Shown here one piece after another: positions 7,825-15,593 of a DNA stretch of 22,266 nt. Numbering within the stretch: the stretch's first letter is position 1; each line of letters opens with the position of its first letter. A program made the position numbers and the translations under genes. The stretch is from the NCBI GenBank assembly GCA_002726335.1, contig PBSR01000085.1, forward strand, positions 1 to 22,266. Reading direction: 5' to 3'. Under the pieces are notes generated by a model. It was not told where the DNA came from and did not search any database. It saw only the letters and a program-made list of their open reading frames with translations. Origin of the DNA: Gemmatimonadaceae bacterium. GTDB lineage: Bacteria; Latescibacterota; UBA2968; UBA8231.

Positions 7825-8655
7825 GTGGTTCAGTACAACCTGGCGGATCTGCACACACATTCCTTCTGTTCCGACGGTCTGCGCACTCCCACACAGGCTG
7901 TCGAAGAGGCCGCGGCCGCCGGCGTGCGCGTCCTCAGTCTCACCGACCACGATACCGTAGAGGGCGTTCCGGAAGCACTGGATGCAGGCGCCACCCTCGG
8001 CCTGGAGGTCCTTCCCGGGACTGAACTGAGCGCCCATATCGAGGACCGCGAGGTCCACTTGCTCGCCTACTGCCTCGACTATCGCAGTCCACGCCTGGCG
8101 TCCTACGTCAAGCTCGTCCATCAGCGACGGCACGATCGTGGCGCCGCCATCGTTCAACGGCTCAATCAGCTCGGCGTTGAAGTCACCCTCGATGAGATTC
8201 TCGTACGCGCCGACGGCAGCCCCCTCGGTCGGCCGCACATCGCCGCCGCCATGGTCGCCACCGGTGCCGTCAGCAACAAGGAGGAAGCCTTCTCCCGTTT
8301 CATCGGTGACCGCCGCCCCGCTGACGTGCCCAAACCGCGCACGCCTTCGGCCGACGTGATCGCCATGGTGCACGAGCTTGGTGGTGTCGTCCTCCTCGCC
8401 CACCCTGGCCTGTCCGTGTCGGATGCCGCCATCCAGAGTCTGGTCGATGTTGGCCTCGACGGCGTGGAGGTCTTCCATCCTTCACATCAGCCACCACAGA
8501 TCGAACACCTCAACGAGCTGGCCAGTCGACTCGAACTGCTGACCTCCGGAGGCTCCGACAGCCACGGCGAGTCCTATGGAGCCCGTATCGGTGACTGTGG
8601 CATCGGCTGTGAAGCGGTCGAAGCGCTGCGCGTCCGCGCCGCCCGGTATGCCTGA
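7825..8655 (+). CDS. PHP-domain phosphoesterase, YciV/TrpH (RNase AM-like) family
   Basis: This 276-aa metal-dependent phosphoesterase has the PHP fold. The metal-binding motifs are HTHS (10-13), SDG (16-18), TDHDT (40-44), GTELS with the catalytic-site Glu, a His near 78, GRPH, AHPG and the C-terminal SDSHG. The architecture is that of the family that includes E. coli YciV (RNase AM, 5'-3' exonuclease) and 3',5'-nucleotide bisphosphatases. The substrate here is unknown. The start is GTG 7825, placed just before the conserved N-terminus and preceded by GGAAGGTGAAGG. The open frame extends to 7768 without protein-like sequence. The stop overlaps the next gene by 8 nt, so this is probably the first gene of the large operon. 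Confidence 0.9.
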   Translation: MVQYNLADLHTHSFCSDGLRTPTQAVEEAAAAGVRVLSLTDHDTVEGVPEALDAGATLGLEVLPGTELSAHIEDREVHLLAYCLDYRSPRLASYVKLVHQRRHDRGAAIVQRLNQLGVEVTLDEILVRADGSPLGRPHIAAAMVATGAVSNKEEAFSRFIGDRRPADVPKPRTPSADVIAMVHELGGVVLLAHPGLSVSDAAIQSLVDVGLDGVEVFHPSHQPPQIEHLNELASRLELLTSGGSDSHGESYGARIGDCGIGCEAVEALRVRAARYA

Positions 8656-10357
8656 CGCCTCCGAGGCGCTGCGGCGCCGCCCACCAGCCGCAGCACTGCT
8701 GGTGCTCGTCTTTCTGGCGTCGATATCCGGTCCGCTGCGGCTGGCCGAAGCCGCCTTGCCCACCGGCTTCCATCAGGACCAATCGTCTCAGCCACTCACC
8801 GGCCTCGTGGGAACCAGCATCACGGACGTGGTCTTCAGCGGTCGTTTCCTGTGGGTGGCCACCGAACGTGGTCTGGCCCGTCTGGACCCGGCCACTGGCA
8901 GCGGCCTGGTCCAGGATGACTGGCTCACTTTCACCGAGGCCAACGGCCTGGGCCGTGGCTCGGTGAGCGCCCTGGCGGCCTCCGGTGATACCGTGTGGGC
9001 GGCGACTCTGTTCGACTCTCTGGCCACCGGCCTTGATCGCCCGCATCCCGTGGGCAGCGGCCTGGCATGGTCGGTGGACGGCGGCCTCTCCTGGGATCAT
9101 ATCACCAACGAGGCGCTCTTCGATACGCTGCGACCCGGTTTCGAAGGGGGTCCCTTCACGCCGGTGCAGAACCCTTGCTTCGGCCTGACTCTCGATGGCG
9201 ACACGATCTGGGCCGCCTTCTGGTCCGGCTCGACGGTGCGCTCCACCGATTTCGGTCGCACGTGGGAGCGGGTCCTGCCTGGCGGCGGTGACCGCATCGT
9301 CTTCGGAGTCGCCGATGTGGAGATCGATCTGGGGATTCTTCAGTTCGAGGCCGACAGTCTGGTGACGGCAGGCGCCGACGCAACGCAGATTGCCCAGATT
9401 CGTGCCGCCATCGACTCGGTGGCGGCTCTGTCCCTCCTGCACCGCACCTTCTCCGTCACCGCCTGGGGCGACACGGTCTGGATCGGCACCGCCTCCGGCG
9501 TCGTCTCCAGCTTCGATTCCGGCAGCACGTGGCGGACACACAAGGTCCGCCTCAACGACTTTGACGAACCCCTCCCGGGCAACCTGTCCGGCAACTGGGG
9601 GCTGGCCATCGAACGGGAGCTCACAGCCGACGGCCGCTCGCTGGTCTGGGTCGGAGCCGGCGTGACCGAAGGGCCGGGCCAGGTGGGAGCGATGAACGTC
9701 ACCGAGGACGGTATCACCTGGCAGGCAACGGGGCCGACCTTCGCCTGGGACTTCGCCTTCACCGGTGGCGACACGATCTGGGCCGGCAGTGACGCCGGTC
9801 TGTTGATGACGCCGGATCGCGGCGACAACTGGTTTCTGGCCGAAGTCGAGGATCTGGTGTCCCGCGACATCCTGCTGCCCACCTTCGTCGGCGTGGAGCG
9901 ATTCGCCCTGCCCGACGGGTCCATGGCGCTGTGGGCCGGCGCCGAGAACGGCCTGGGACGATCCATCGATGGGGGCCGTACATGGACGATTCTCAGCTTC
10001 CCTCTGATGACGCGCTCCCTCGACTCGGGTGAATTCATCGGTGCCGGTGACTTCCGCGACCTCGACGGGGTGCGCGCCTATGCGGCGCCCAGCCCCTTCG
10101 CCCCGTCCCAGGGACAGCTCTGTCGCTTCGTCTACAGCCTGGCCGACGACGCCCGCGTGACGATCGAGATCTACGATTTCGCCAGCCGCAAGGTGCGCAC
10201 GCTGGTGGACGGCGTCGATCGCGGCGGCGGCAATCGTGGCGAGAACTGGGATGGTCTCGACGATGAGGGTCGTGCCGTCGCCAACGGGGTCTACTTCTTC
10301 CGCGTCGAGACCGACGGTGGCGACCGCGCCTTCGGCAACCTGGTCGTGCTCGACTGA
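8648..10357 (+). CDS. Exported beta-propeller (BNR/Asp-box) protein with FlgD-like C-terminal domain
   Basis: The 569-aa product has an N-terminal signal peptide (basic n-region, hydrophobic LLVLVFLASI, likely cleavage near residues 35-36). The body is a propeller-like repeat with Asp-box motifs: SVDGGLSW, STDFGRTW, SFDSGSTW, TEDGITW, TPDRGDNW and SIDGGRTW. Each alternates with a DTVW/DTIW strand. The last roughly 90 residues (SLADDARVTIEIYDFASRK through NGVYFFRVET) are a FlgD Ig-like/type A sorting-type domain. That domain often ends secreted or surface proteins in FCB-group bacteria, and in Bacteroidetes related C-terminal domains are cargo signals for type IX secretion. ATG 8648 overlaps the PHP gene by 8 nt. 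It is followed, with 1-nt overlap, by two PorV-like barrels, which in type IX systems shuttle such cargo. Its ligand is unknown. Confidence 0.88.
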   Translation: MPDASEALRRRPPAAALLVLVFLASISGPLRLAEAALPTGFHQDQSSQPLTGLVGTSITDVVFSGRFLWVATERGLARLDPATGSGLVQDDWLTFTEANGLGRGSVSALAASGDTVWAATLFDSLATGLDRPHPVGSGLAWSVDGGLSWDHITNEALFDTLRPGFEGGPFTPVQNPCFGLTLDGDTIWAAFWSGSTVRSTDFGRTWERVLPGGGDRIVFGVADVEIDLGILQFEADSLVTAGADATQIAQIRAAIDSVAALSLLHRTFSVTAWGDTVWIGTASGVVSSFDSGSTWRTHKVRLNDFDEPLPGNLSGNWGLAIERELTADGRSLVWVGAGVTEGPGQVGAMNVTEDGITWQATGPTFAWDFAFTGGDTIWAGSDAGLLMTPDRGDNWFLAEVEDLVSRDILLPTFVGVERFALPDGSMALWAGAENGLGRSIDGGRTWTILSFPLMTRSLDSGEFIGAGDFRDLDGVRAYAAPSPFAPSQGQLCRFVYSLADDARVTIEIYDFASRKVRTLVDGVDRGGGNRGENWDGLDDEGRAVANGVYFFRVETDGGDRAFGNLVVLD

Positions 10358-11313
10358 TGCGCCCTGGCCTGATCATCCGGCTCGGGGCCCTGCTGTGTAT
10401 AGTGGCCTCTGCCGCCGTCCATGCGGCGCCTTTCGGCGGGGCCTTCCTCGACACCGGACTGGGCGCCCGTGCCACCGGCATGGGCGGCGCTGCCAGCGCC
10501 ACGATCGAGGGACCGGCGGCATTGCTCTACAATCCGGCCGGCCTGGCAGCGCGCCAGGGACGCAACCTGCTGGGTTCGTATCAGCCCCTGTCTCTTGGTC
10601 GCAACCGCACCAGTCTCGCCGGGTCGATCAATGTGCGCGGTCCCCTCGCCTTCGGTCTGGCCTGGCTGCATGCCGGTGTCGATGGCCTGCTCGCCCGCAA
10701 CGGCTCCGGTGAAGTGACGGGAAACCTGGACGACGTCGAGGACGCCGTGCTCTTCGGCCTCGGCCTCAACGCCACGCCACGCCTGCAGTTCGGTCTCGGT
10801 GTCAGGATCATCGATCATCGGCTCGAGGCTCCCGGGGCGGGTGAGTCGAGCGCCAACGGTCGGGCCGTCGACCTGGGGCTGCGCTACAGGCTGAACGAAA
10901 CCACCGTCATCGGCGTGTCGGCGCGCAACCTGCTGGACAAGCTGAGCTGGTCTGTGATCAGGCCCTCGGCGCAGACCAGCAGCTCTGAAGAAGCGCTGCT
11001 GTCGGTTCTGGCTGTCGGCATCAGCCATCACTGGCGCGGGATCGTCACCGCTGCCGCCGATGTGGAAGTACTCGATGTCGGCGGCGATCGCGACCTACGC
11101 GGACACGGTGGGCTCGAAGCCCGTCTCAACGACCTGCTCACTCTCCGTGGCGGCCTGCACCGGGTGGGCGATGCCGATGGCTTCGGTCTACCCACCTTCG
11201 GTCTCAGCCTGCGTCCCATGCGCATGGAGAGGGTGCAACTCGACTTCGCCTGGGTGGCCGACGAACTCGACGCCGGCGGGCGCCAGGTGCTGACCGTGTT
11301 GAGCCGGTTCTGA
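10357..11313 (+). CDS. PorV/PorQ-type (UPF0164) outer-membrane beta-barrel protein, copy 1
   Basis: This 318-aa protein has a signal peptide (LLCIVASAAVHA, cleavage near residue 23) followed by the family hallmark GLGARATGMGGA...LYNPAGLA. This N-terminal motif is shared by PorV, PorQ and UPF0164 members of the FadL-like superfamily. The rest is a series of alternating amphipathic strands with Gly and aromatic residues, ending in LSRF. A terminal Phe is typical of outer-membrane barrels. The start ATG overlaps the preceding stop by one base (TGATG), and the same arrangement links it to the next gene. The position next to an exported propeller protein suggests a role in its surface delivery, but this is inference. 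Confidence 0.85.
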   Translation: MRPGLIIRLGALLCIVASAAVHAAPFGGAFLDTGLGARATGMGGAASATIEGPAALLYNPAGLAARQGRNLLGSYQPLSLGRNRTSLAGSINVRGPLAFGLAWLHAGVDGLLARNGSGEVTGNLDDVEDAVLFGLGLNATPRLQFGLGVRIIDHRLEAPGAGESSANGRAVDLGLRYRLNETTVIGVSARNLLDKLSWSVIRPSAQTSSSEEALLSVLAVGISHHWRGIVTAAADVEVLDVGGDRDLRGHGGLEARLNDLLTLRGGLHRVGDADGFGLPTFGLSLRPMRMERVQLDFAWVADELDAGGRQVLTVLSRF

Positions 11314-12194
11314 TGCGCCGCTGTCTCCCGATTTGCAGTGCCCTGTTGACGGCCCTGGTAGGGACTCTGCCGGCGTCGGCCGATCCTGGATTCGCCATCC
11401 TGCAGCTGGGGGTCGGCGCTCGCGCCGCAGCCCTTGGCGAAGCGACGACGGCCCTGGTGGACGCTCAGGCTTCGGCCTCGAATCCGGCGGCTGTGGGAGG
11501 CGGTCGCTCCGCCGCCCTCAGCCACACCGAGTGGATCGGCGACGTGCGCCACGAACACGCCGTCACGACCTGGGGCAGCCACGACAGCGACGCCTTTGCC
11601 GCAGACGTGTTGCTGTCCCATGCCGGCGACCTCGAGCGACGGCTGGGACCCACGTCACAGCCCTTGGGCGAGTTCGGCGTCTATGAGTGGACGGCCGGGG
11701 CCTCGTGGTCCCGCCCGCTCAGCCGGCGTCTGCGGGCCGGCGTCAGCGCCCGGTACGCACGCCAGTCGATCGACACCGAGTCGGCCTCCGGCGCCGCTGT
11801 CGACCTGGGGCTGCACTACGGCACCGGACCGTGGTGGCTCGGCGTCGCTGCCCGCAACCTGGGACGCATGAGCAACCTCGACCGTGAGGCCACCGACCTG
11901 CCGTTGCAGCTGCGGCTGGGTGGCGCCGTGGTTCGCGGACCCCTGTTGCTCAGCACCGATCTCCATTGGACCCGCGACGTGACCACCAGCGTGCACCTGG
12001 GCACGGAGTTCCGCGTTCGTCCACGTCTCGTGCTGCGCGGCGGCTATCAGTCGGGTGATGGCCGCGACGCTTCCCTCGGTCTGGGCGTCTTCACCGGCGA
12101 CTGGCGCGTCGACTACGCTTATCTGCCTTTCGGTGACGGCCTCGGCCAGGCCCACCGGGTCAGCCTGGTGTGGGCCCGGGACCCGGTGCGATGA
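11313..12194 (+). CDS. PorV/PorQ-type (UPF0164) outer-membrane protein, copy 2
   Basis: This 293-aa relative of the preceding gene has a signal peptide (SALLTALVGTLPASA) and then LQLGVGARAAALGEATTALVDAQASASNPAAV, summarised as the GARA..LGEA...NPA hallmark. An alternating strand pattern follows through to the C-terminus. It is more divergent from the first copy than a recent duplicate would be, so the two probably have distinct roles. It overlaps both neighbours (1 nt and 4 nt). In Bacteroidetes the PorV/PorQ pair includes a cargo shuttle and a sortase-associated barrel; having two side by side is consistent with that, though not proof. Confidence 0.83.
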   Translation: MRRCLPICSALLTALVGTLPASADPGFAILQLGVGARAAALGEATTALVDAQASASNPAAVGGGRSAALSHTEWIGDVRHEHAVTTWGSHDSDAFAADVLLSHAGDLERRLGPTSQPLGEFGVYEWTAGASWSRPLSRRLRAGVSARYARQSIDTESASGAAVDLGLHYGTGPWWLGVAARNLGRMSNLDREATDLPLQLRLGGAVVRGPLLLSTDLHWTRDVTTSVHLGTEFRVRPRLVLRGGYQSGDGRDASLGLGVFTGDWRVDYAYLPFGDGLGQAHRVSLVWARDPVR

Positions 12195-13267
12195 ATCTCT
12201 GGCGGCGGGTACCGACCCGTCCCGCGGTTCGCCTGCCGACCCGCCATGCCGGCGACGGCTGGTCATCGACACCCGGCGTTCAGTACGGGCCCGGTGGACA
12301 GTACGGCCCCCCGGTGGGTACACCGGTCCGCGCCGTGCCGGTGGCCGCAACACGCACGTCCACCCACGTGCTGCTGTTTTTCCTGACCCTGTTCTCGATG
12401 ATGGTTGCCGGCGCCATGCAGCAGGGCGTCAATCCGCTGCTGGGCTGGGGTCAACTGGTACATCTCGTCGAAGGCCTGCCCTTCGCAGCCACGCTGCTGG
12501 CGATTCTGACCGTACACGAGTTCGGCCACTACTTCGCTGCCAGACGGTGGCAGGTGAAAGCGTCACTGCCCTACTTCATCCCCTTACCCTACCTGTCCTT
12601 CCTGGGCACGCTGGGTGCCGTGATCCGTATCCGCTCGCCGATTCCCAACAAGCGGGCGCTGCTCGACATCGGCGCCTCCGGTCCGATCGCCGGCTTCGTC
12701 ATCGCCGTCATCGCCTGTGCCGTGGGTCTGCCCATGTCCCGCATCGTCGATGCCGGATACTTCGGGCAGTTGCCGCGGCAGCTGGAGCCCGACACGATCC
12801 AGCTGGGCGCCCCCTTGTTGTTCGACTTTCTGTCGAACTGGCTGTTGCCGGCAGTGGGCGATGAGCAACTCGTGCTGCTGAGCCCCGTCGCCTTCGCCGG
12901 CTGGGTGGGGCTGTTCATCACCGCCTTCAATCTGTTTCCCGTCGGCCAGCTGGATGGCGGCCATATCGCCTATGCACTGACCGGATCCGCCCATCGCCTC
13001 GTCGGGCGCCTGACCTTTTCAGCGCTCCTCGTGCTGGGGGCCTACGGCGTGCTGTCTCTGGTCGCCGACCTGCCCGCCCACTGGCCCGCCGGCTGGCCGG
13101 GCTGGCTGGCGCTGGCCCTGCTGCTGACCGTATTCGGTCGTGACCATCCACCACCCTACAACCCGACAATTCCTCTGGATCGCCGGCGTCGTGTGATCGG
13201 CATCCTGTGCCTGACCATCTTCATCCTGTGCTTCACCCCGGTGCCCTTCGGGGCCCTGGCGGGCTGA
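12191..13267 (+). CDS. Site-2-protease-type intramembrane zinc metalloprotease (M50)
   Basis: This 358-aa multi-pass inner-membrane protease has the zinc motif HEFGH (109-113) and the third ligand in NLFPVGQLDGGH (Asp255). The intervening LPYLSFLGTLGAVIRIRSP and DIGASGPIAG segments are typical of the EGY-like/archaeal-type M50 branch rather than RseP, and no PDZ domain is present. Such enzymes cleave membrane-anchored regulators or signal-peptide remnants. An unusual N-terminal segment (about residues 20-55) is rich in Gly, Tyr, Pro and Gln and probably disordered. ATG 12191 overlaps the preceding stop (ATGA), while the open frame begins slightly earlier at 12170. No anti-sigma factor or other evident substrate gene is adjacent. 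Confidence 0.92.
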   Translation: MNLWRRVPTRPAVRLPTRHAGDGWSSTPGVQYGPGGQYGPPVGTPVRAVPVAATRTSTHVLLFFLTLFSMMVAGAMQQGVNPLLGWGQLVHLVEGLPFAATLLAILTVHEFGHYFAARRWQVKASLPYFIPLPYLSFLGTLGAVIRIRSPIPNKRALLDIGASGPIAGFVIAVIACAVGLPMSRIVDAGYFGQLPRQLEPDTIQLGAPLLFDFLSNWLLPAVGDEQLVLLSPVAFAGWVGLFITAFNLFPVGQLDGGHIAYALTGSAHRLVGRLTFSALLVLGAYGVLSLVADLPAHWPAGWPGWLALALLLTVFGRDHPPPYNPTIPLDRRRRVIGILCLTIFILCFTPVPFGALAG

Positions 13268-13269
13268 GT

Positions 13270-14028
13270 ATGCGACGGGGCAACCGTTGGCTGCTGATGG
13301 CCATTCTGCTTGCCGGCTGCGGCCTGGATGACAGCGCCCAGGTCGACTGCCGCTGTGCCGCCGATACTGACGTGGCTGCTTTTCCGGAGTGCCGCGGTGT
13401 CGATCCCGATACGGATCACGCCGAGGCGGAAAACCCCTTCTCCACCCGGTTGCCGGACTGCCCCAGCGGCGACCTGCTGTTCCTGCGGGAACCGACGACG
13501 CCGGAGGCTGTCCTATTCAACGTGCGCGATACCTTCGAGGGTTTCAGCGCCGTGCAGTATGTCGACCAGCTGTCAGAGACATTTCTGTTTGTCCCGGAGT
13601 TGAGCGGTCTCGAACTGTATCGCGAGGTCTACAATCCCCCCGGCGGCTACGATCCCGACAATCCCGCTGACAGCGACACCCTGTGGGCGCGCGATGAAGA
13701 GCGACGCTTCGCCACCAATCTGATGGACCGGGAGCGTTTTCAGCAGGTCACGGTGAGCCGTTGGTATGATGCCGGCGAAGACGAACGTCAGCTCTATACC
13801 GACGAACCGGAGCGAGAGACGTATATTTTCGACTATATCCTCGACTTCTTCGAACAACCCGGTGAGGATGGCACGACCCGGGCTTTTGAGGTGCGGGGAC
13901 GGATGGAAGTGGACCTGGTGACGCCGAGCGAGGAGAACCCCGTCTGGTCGATCCGCCGCATGCAGGACTTCCGCGCCGGTGTCGACGATCAGTCGCTCAC
14001 CGAGTTGCGCGGGGCCTTCGCCCAATAA
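13270..14028 (+). CDS. Lipoprotein of unknown function, paralogue 1
   Basis: This 252-aa product starts with a lipoprotein signal (RWLLMAILLAGCGLDD; lipobox LAGC). The mature N-terminus has several cysteines (CRCAADTD, CRG, CPS). The body is acidic. It contains PEAVLFNVRDTFEG near the start and ends with FEVRGRMEVDLV...WSIRRMQD, which line up with the next gene. ATG 13270 is chosen because it opens the signal peptide, 2 nt after the protease stop; the frame itself runs back to 13207 inside the protease gene. The overall shape (helix pair, then a curved sheet of four or so strands) would fit an NTF2/SnoaL-like fold, but that is inference. Confidence 0.8.
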   Translation: MRRGNRWLLMAILLAGCGLDDSAQVDCRCAADTDVAAFPECRGVDPDTDHAEAENPFSTRLPDCPSGDLLFLREPTTPEAVLFNVRDTFEGFSAVQYVDQLSETFLFVPELSGLELYREVYNPPGGYDPDNPADSDTLWARDEERRFATNLMDRERFQQVTVSRWYDAGEDERQLYTDEPERETYIFDYILDFFEQPGEDGTTRAFEVRGRMEVDLVTPSEENPVWSIRRMQDFRAGVDDQSLTELRGAFAQ

Positions 14029-14049
14029 CGGATTCCTGGACTGAAAGAG

Positions 14050-14700
14050 ATGAAATCCCTAGCCCGAACCAGCCTCGCTATTCTCGTCCTAGCCTTCGTC
14101 GCGTGCGGCAACCCCTTTGCACCCAAGACGTCACGCCCCCCCGAGGAAGAGCAGCCGCCGGCGGCCGAGGCGACCACCGCCGCCGTCGTCATGGCCAACC
14201 TGCAGCGCGCCTTCAACGAAGGCAACGAAGTCCTTTACGAATCGATCATCGATGATCGCTTTTGGTTTACCGAAACCGACTGTCAGGGCGAGTTGATCCT
14301 GGCCAACGGCAAAGAGGACGAGCTCGACCTGATGTTCGGTGCCCGTGACGGCTCGAGCGCCGGGGTCTTCGACATCTACCGGCAGATCGAGTGGAACTTC
14401 ACCCAGTCACGACGGGTCACGGAGTCCGGACGAGACTACCCCGCTGCCTTCGAAGGCGATCCCGACGGCCACCCCGACGAGGACTGGGAGGTCTTCCGCG
14501 GTCGTGTCGAGATCCTGCTGCTGGAAGCTGAGGACGAGGGGTTCCGTGTCGACCAGGTGATGAACTTCAAGATGCGCCAGGGGGATGACGGTCTGTGGCG
14601 CATCGTGCGCTGGATCGACGATCCGCTGGCCGGCGACTGTGGCGACGGCGCTCTGTCCAAGCCGGTGGCCGGCATGACCTGGGCCGGCGTGAAGCAGTAG
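14050..14700 (+). CDS. Lipoprotein of unknown function, paralogue 2 (possible NTF2-like fold)
   Basis: This 216-aa product has a lipoprotein signal (LAILVLAFVACGN; lipobox FVAC). After a Pro/Glu-rich linker comes VVMANLQRAFNEGNEVLYESII, then the DDRFWF strand, a loop with two cysteines far apart, and a C-terminal FRGRVEILLLEAEDEG plus DGLWRIVRWIDD. Order and spacing match the preceding lipoprotein, so the two are probably diverged tandem copies. GAAAGAG precedes ATG 14050. The helix followed by strands ending in W-x-I-x-x-W resembles SnoaL/NTF2-like lipoproteins that bind small ligands. Ligand and partner are unknown. Confidence 0.8.
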   Translation: MKSLARTSLAILVLAFVACGNPFAPKTSRPPEEEQPPAAEATTAAVVMANLQRAFNEGNEVLYESIIDDRFWFTETDCQGELILANGKEDELDLMFGARDGSSAGVFDIYRQIEWNFTQSRRVTESGRDYPAAFEGDPDGHPDEDWEVFRGRVEILLLEAEDEGFRVDQVMNFKMRQGDDGLWRIVRWIDDPLAGDCGDGALSKPVAGMTWAGVKQ

Positions 14701-14744
14701 TTTTGAGTGCCTCACGGCGGCGGTCCGGCCGTCGGTCGCCGGCA

Positions 14745-15593
14745 ATGGTCAAGAAGCGGCGACCGCCCCAGTGGCATCTTGTGTTCACCGGCACGGGTCT
14801 GCTGGCGGCTGTGATTGTGGCCGTGTTCGTATCCCAGCTCCCGCCCCCGCCTACGGCTGACGAACCGACGGAACTGCGCAACCTCGCCCCCCCGTCCCGG
14901 ATTCAGGCTGACGCAGGCTCTTTCGGTGACAGCCTTGTGGCCCGGCTCGATACGGTACTCTTCGAGCTCGGTATCTCCCCTTCATGGGTCGAGTTCCGCG
15001 CCGCCCCTGCAGGCGAGGTCGACACGATCGCCGTGCGCGTTCCCCGTGACCTGCCCGTAGCCAGCGTCAACCGTCAGATCACGGAGTTCGTCCGCTGGCA
15101 CGGCGGCTACATCGTGCGCGGCGTGGAACGTCGGGGGCCGGCTGCCGTCGATCTGACCGTGGGCATCGATTCCACGGTGACCACCTTCTTCCGCCTGCGC
15201 CTCGACCGGAGTCTGCAACGCCGCTCGGGGCATATCGCCATCGTCGTCGACCTGGCGGCTGCGCCAGCCTCCCGCCTGCGCCGACTCGCACAGCTGGCCC
15301 AGCCGCTCACACTCGCCGCAGACGGGGATGCAGAGGTGCCACCGAATCTGACAGACGCCGGACATCAGCTCGTCGACCGGATACCTGATGGAGCCATACG
15401 CCTCGATGAGCAGGCGACGATCGCAGAGGTGACCCGTCGCCTCTGGTCTCTGGCAGAGAAGGCAGGTGATGCTGGTCAGGTCGTGGCCGCCACCAGGCTG
15501 CTGCCCTCCACTTTGGGCGCTCTGGAGGTGATGCTGCCGCGGCTCGAACGGCGCGGCCATCGATTCGTCACCCTCGCGGAGCTCGAACGCTGA
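14745..15593 (+). CDS. Membrane-anchored relative of divergent polysaccharide deacetylase (YibQ-like), apparently catalytically reduced
   Basis: The 282-aa protein starts with a basic stretch and one membrane segment (HLVFTGTGLLAAVIVAVFVS), then a Pro-rich linker and an extracytoplasmic part. From about residue 160 it resembles divergent polysaccharide deacetylases (Pfam Polysacc_deac_2). HIAIVVDLAAAPASRLR matches the usual VIDDLG strand, QPLTLAADGDAE matches the LTLAVLP strand, and ATRLLPSTLGALEVMLPRLERRG matches the GHPHPxTLxALxxxLP segment near the C-terminus. The second Asp of the DD pair and the GHP histidine are missing. About 80 residues that normally carry NNHMGS and DSRT are absent. 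It may therefore be a pseudoenzyme. The start is uncertain: TTG 14703, 2 nt after the previous stop, is an in-frame alternative adding 14 basic residues. Confidence 0.65.
   Translation: MVKKRRPPQWHLVFTGTGLLAAVIVAVFVSQLPPPPTADEPTELRNLAPPSRIQADAGSFGDSLVARLDTVLFELGISPSWVEFRAAPAGEVDTIAVRVPRDLPVASVNRQITEFVRWHGGYIVRGVERRGPAAVDLTVGIDSTVTTFFRLRLDRSLQRRSGHIAIVVDLAAAPASRLRRLAQLAQPLTLAADGDAEVPPNLTDAGHQLVDRIPDGAIRLDEQATIAEVTRRLWSLAEKAGDAGQVVAATRLLPSTLGALEVMLPRLERRGHRFVTLAELER
15578..15592 (+). promoter_or_regulatory. Ribosome binding site and CTG start of tgt
   Basis: GGAG (15578-15581) lies 8 nt before CTG 15590, whose last two bases belong to the TGA of the preceding gene. In this frame no ATG, GTG or TTG occurs between the upstream stop (TGA 15467) and ATG 15704, which is far inside the conserved protein. 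Confidence 0.6.

Noticed and set aside
7706..7960. Signal-peptide-like ORF of 84 codons (YVPIAILVSLLACPGVAAAHE) before the PHP gene
   Set aside because: The hydrophobic stretch is suggestive, but the rest is the PHP gene read in the wrong frame and the ORF overlaps it by about 135 nt. It is more likely a coincidence in the leader region.
8510..9541. Minus-strand open frame of 343 codons opposite the propeller gene
   Set aside because: It is rich in Gly, Arg and Gln without motifs, and mirrors the Asp-box gene on the other strand.
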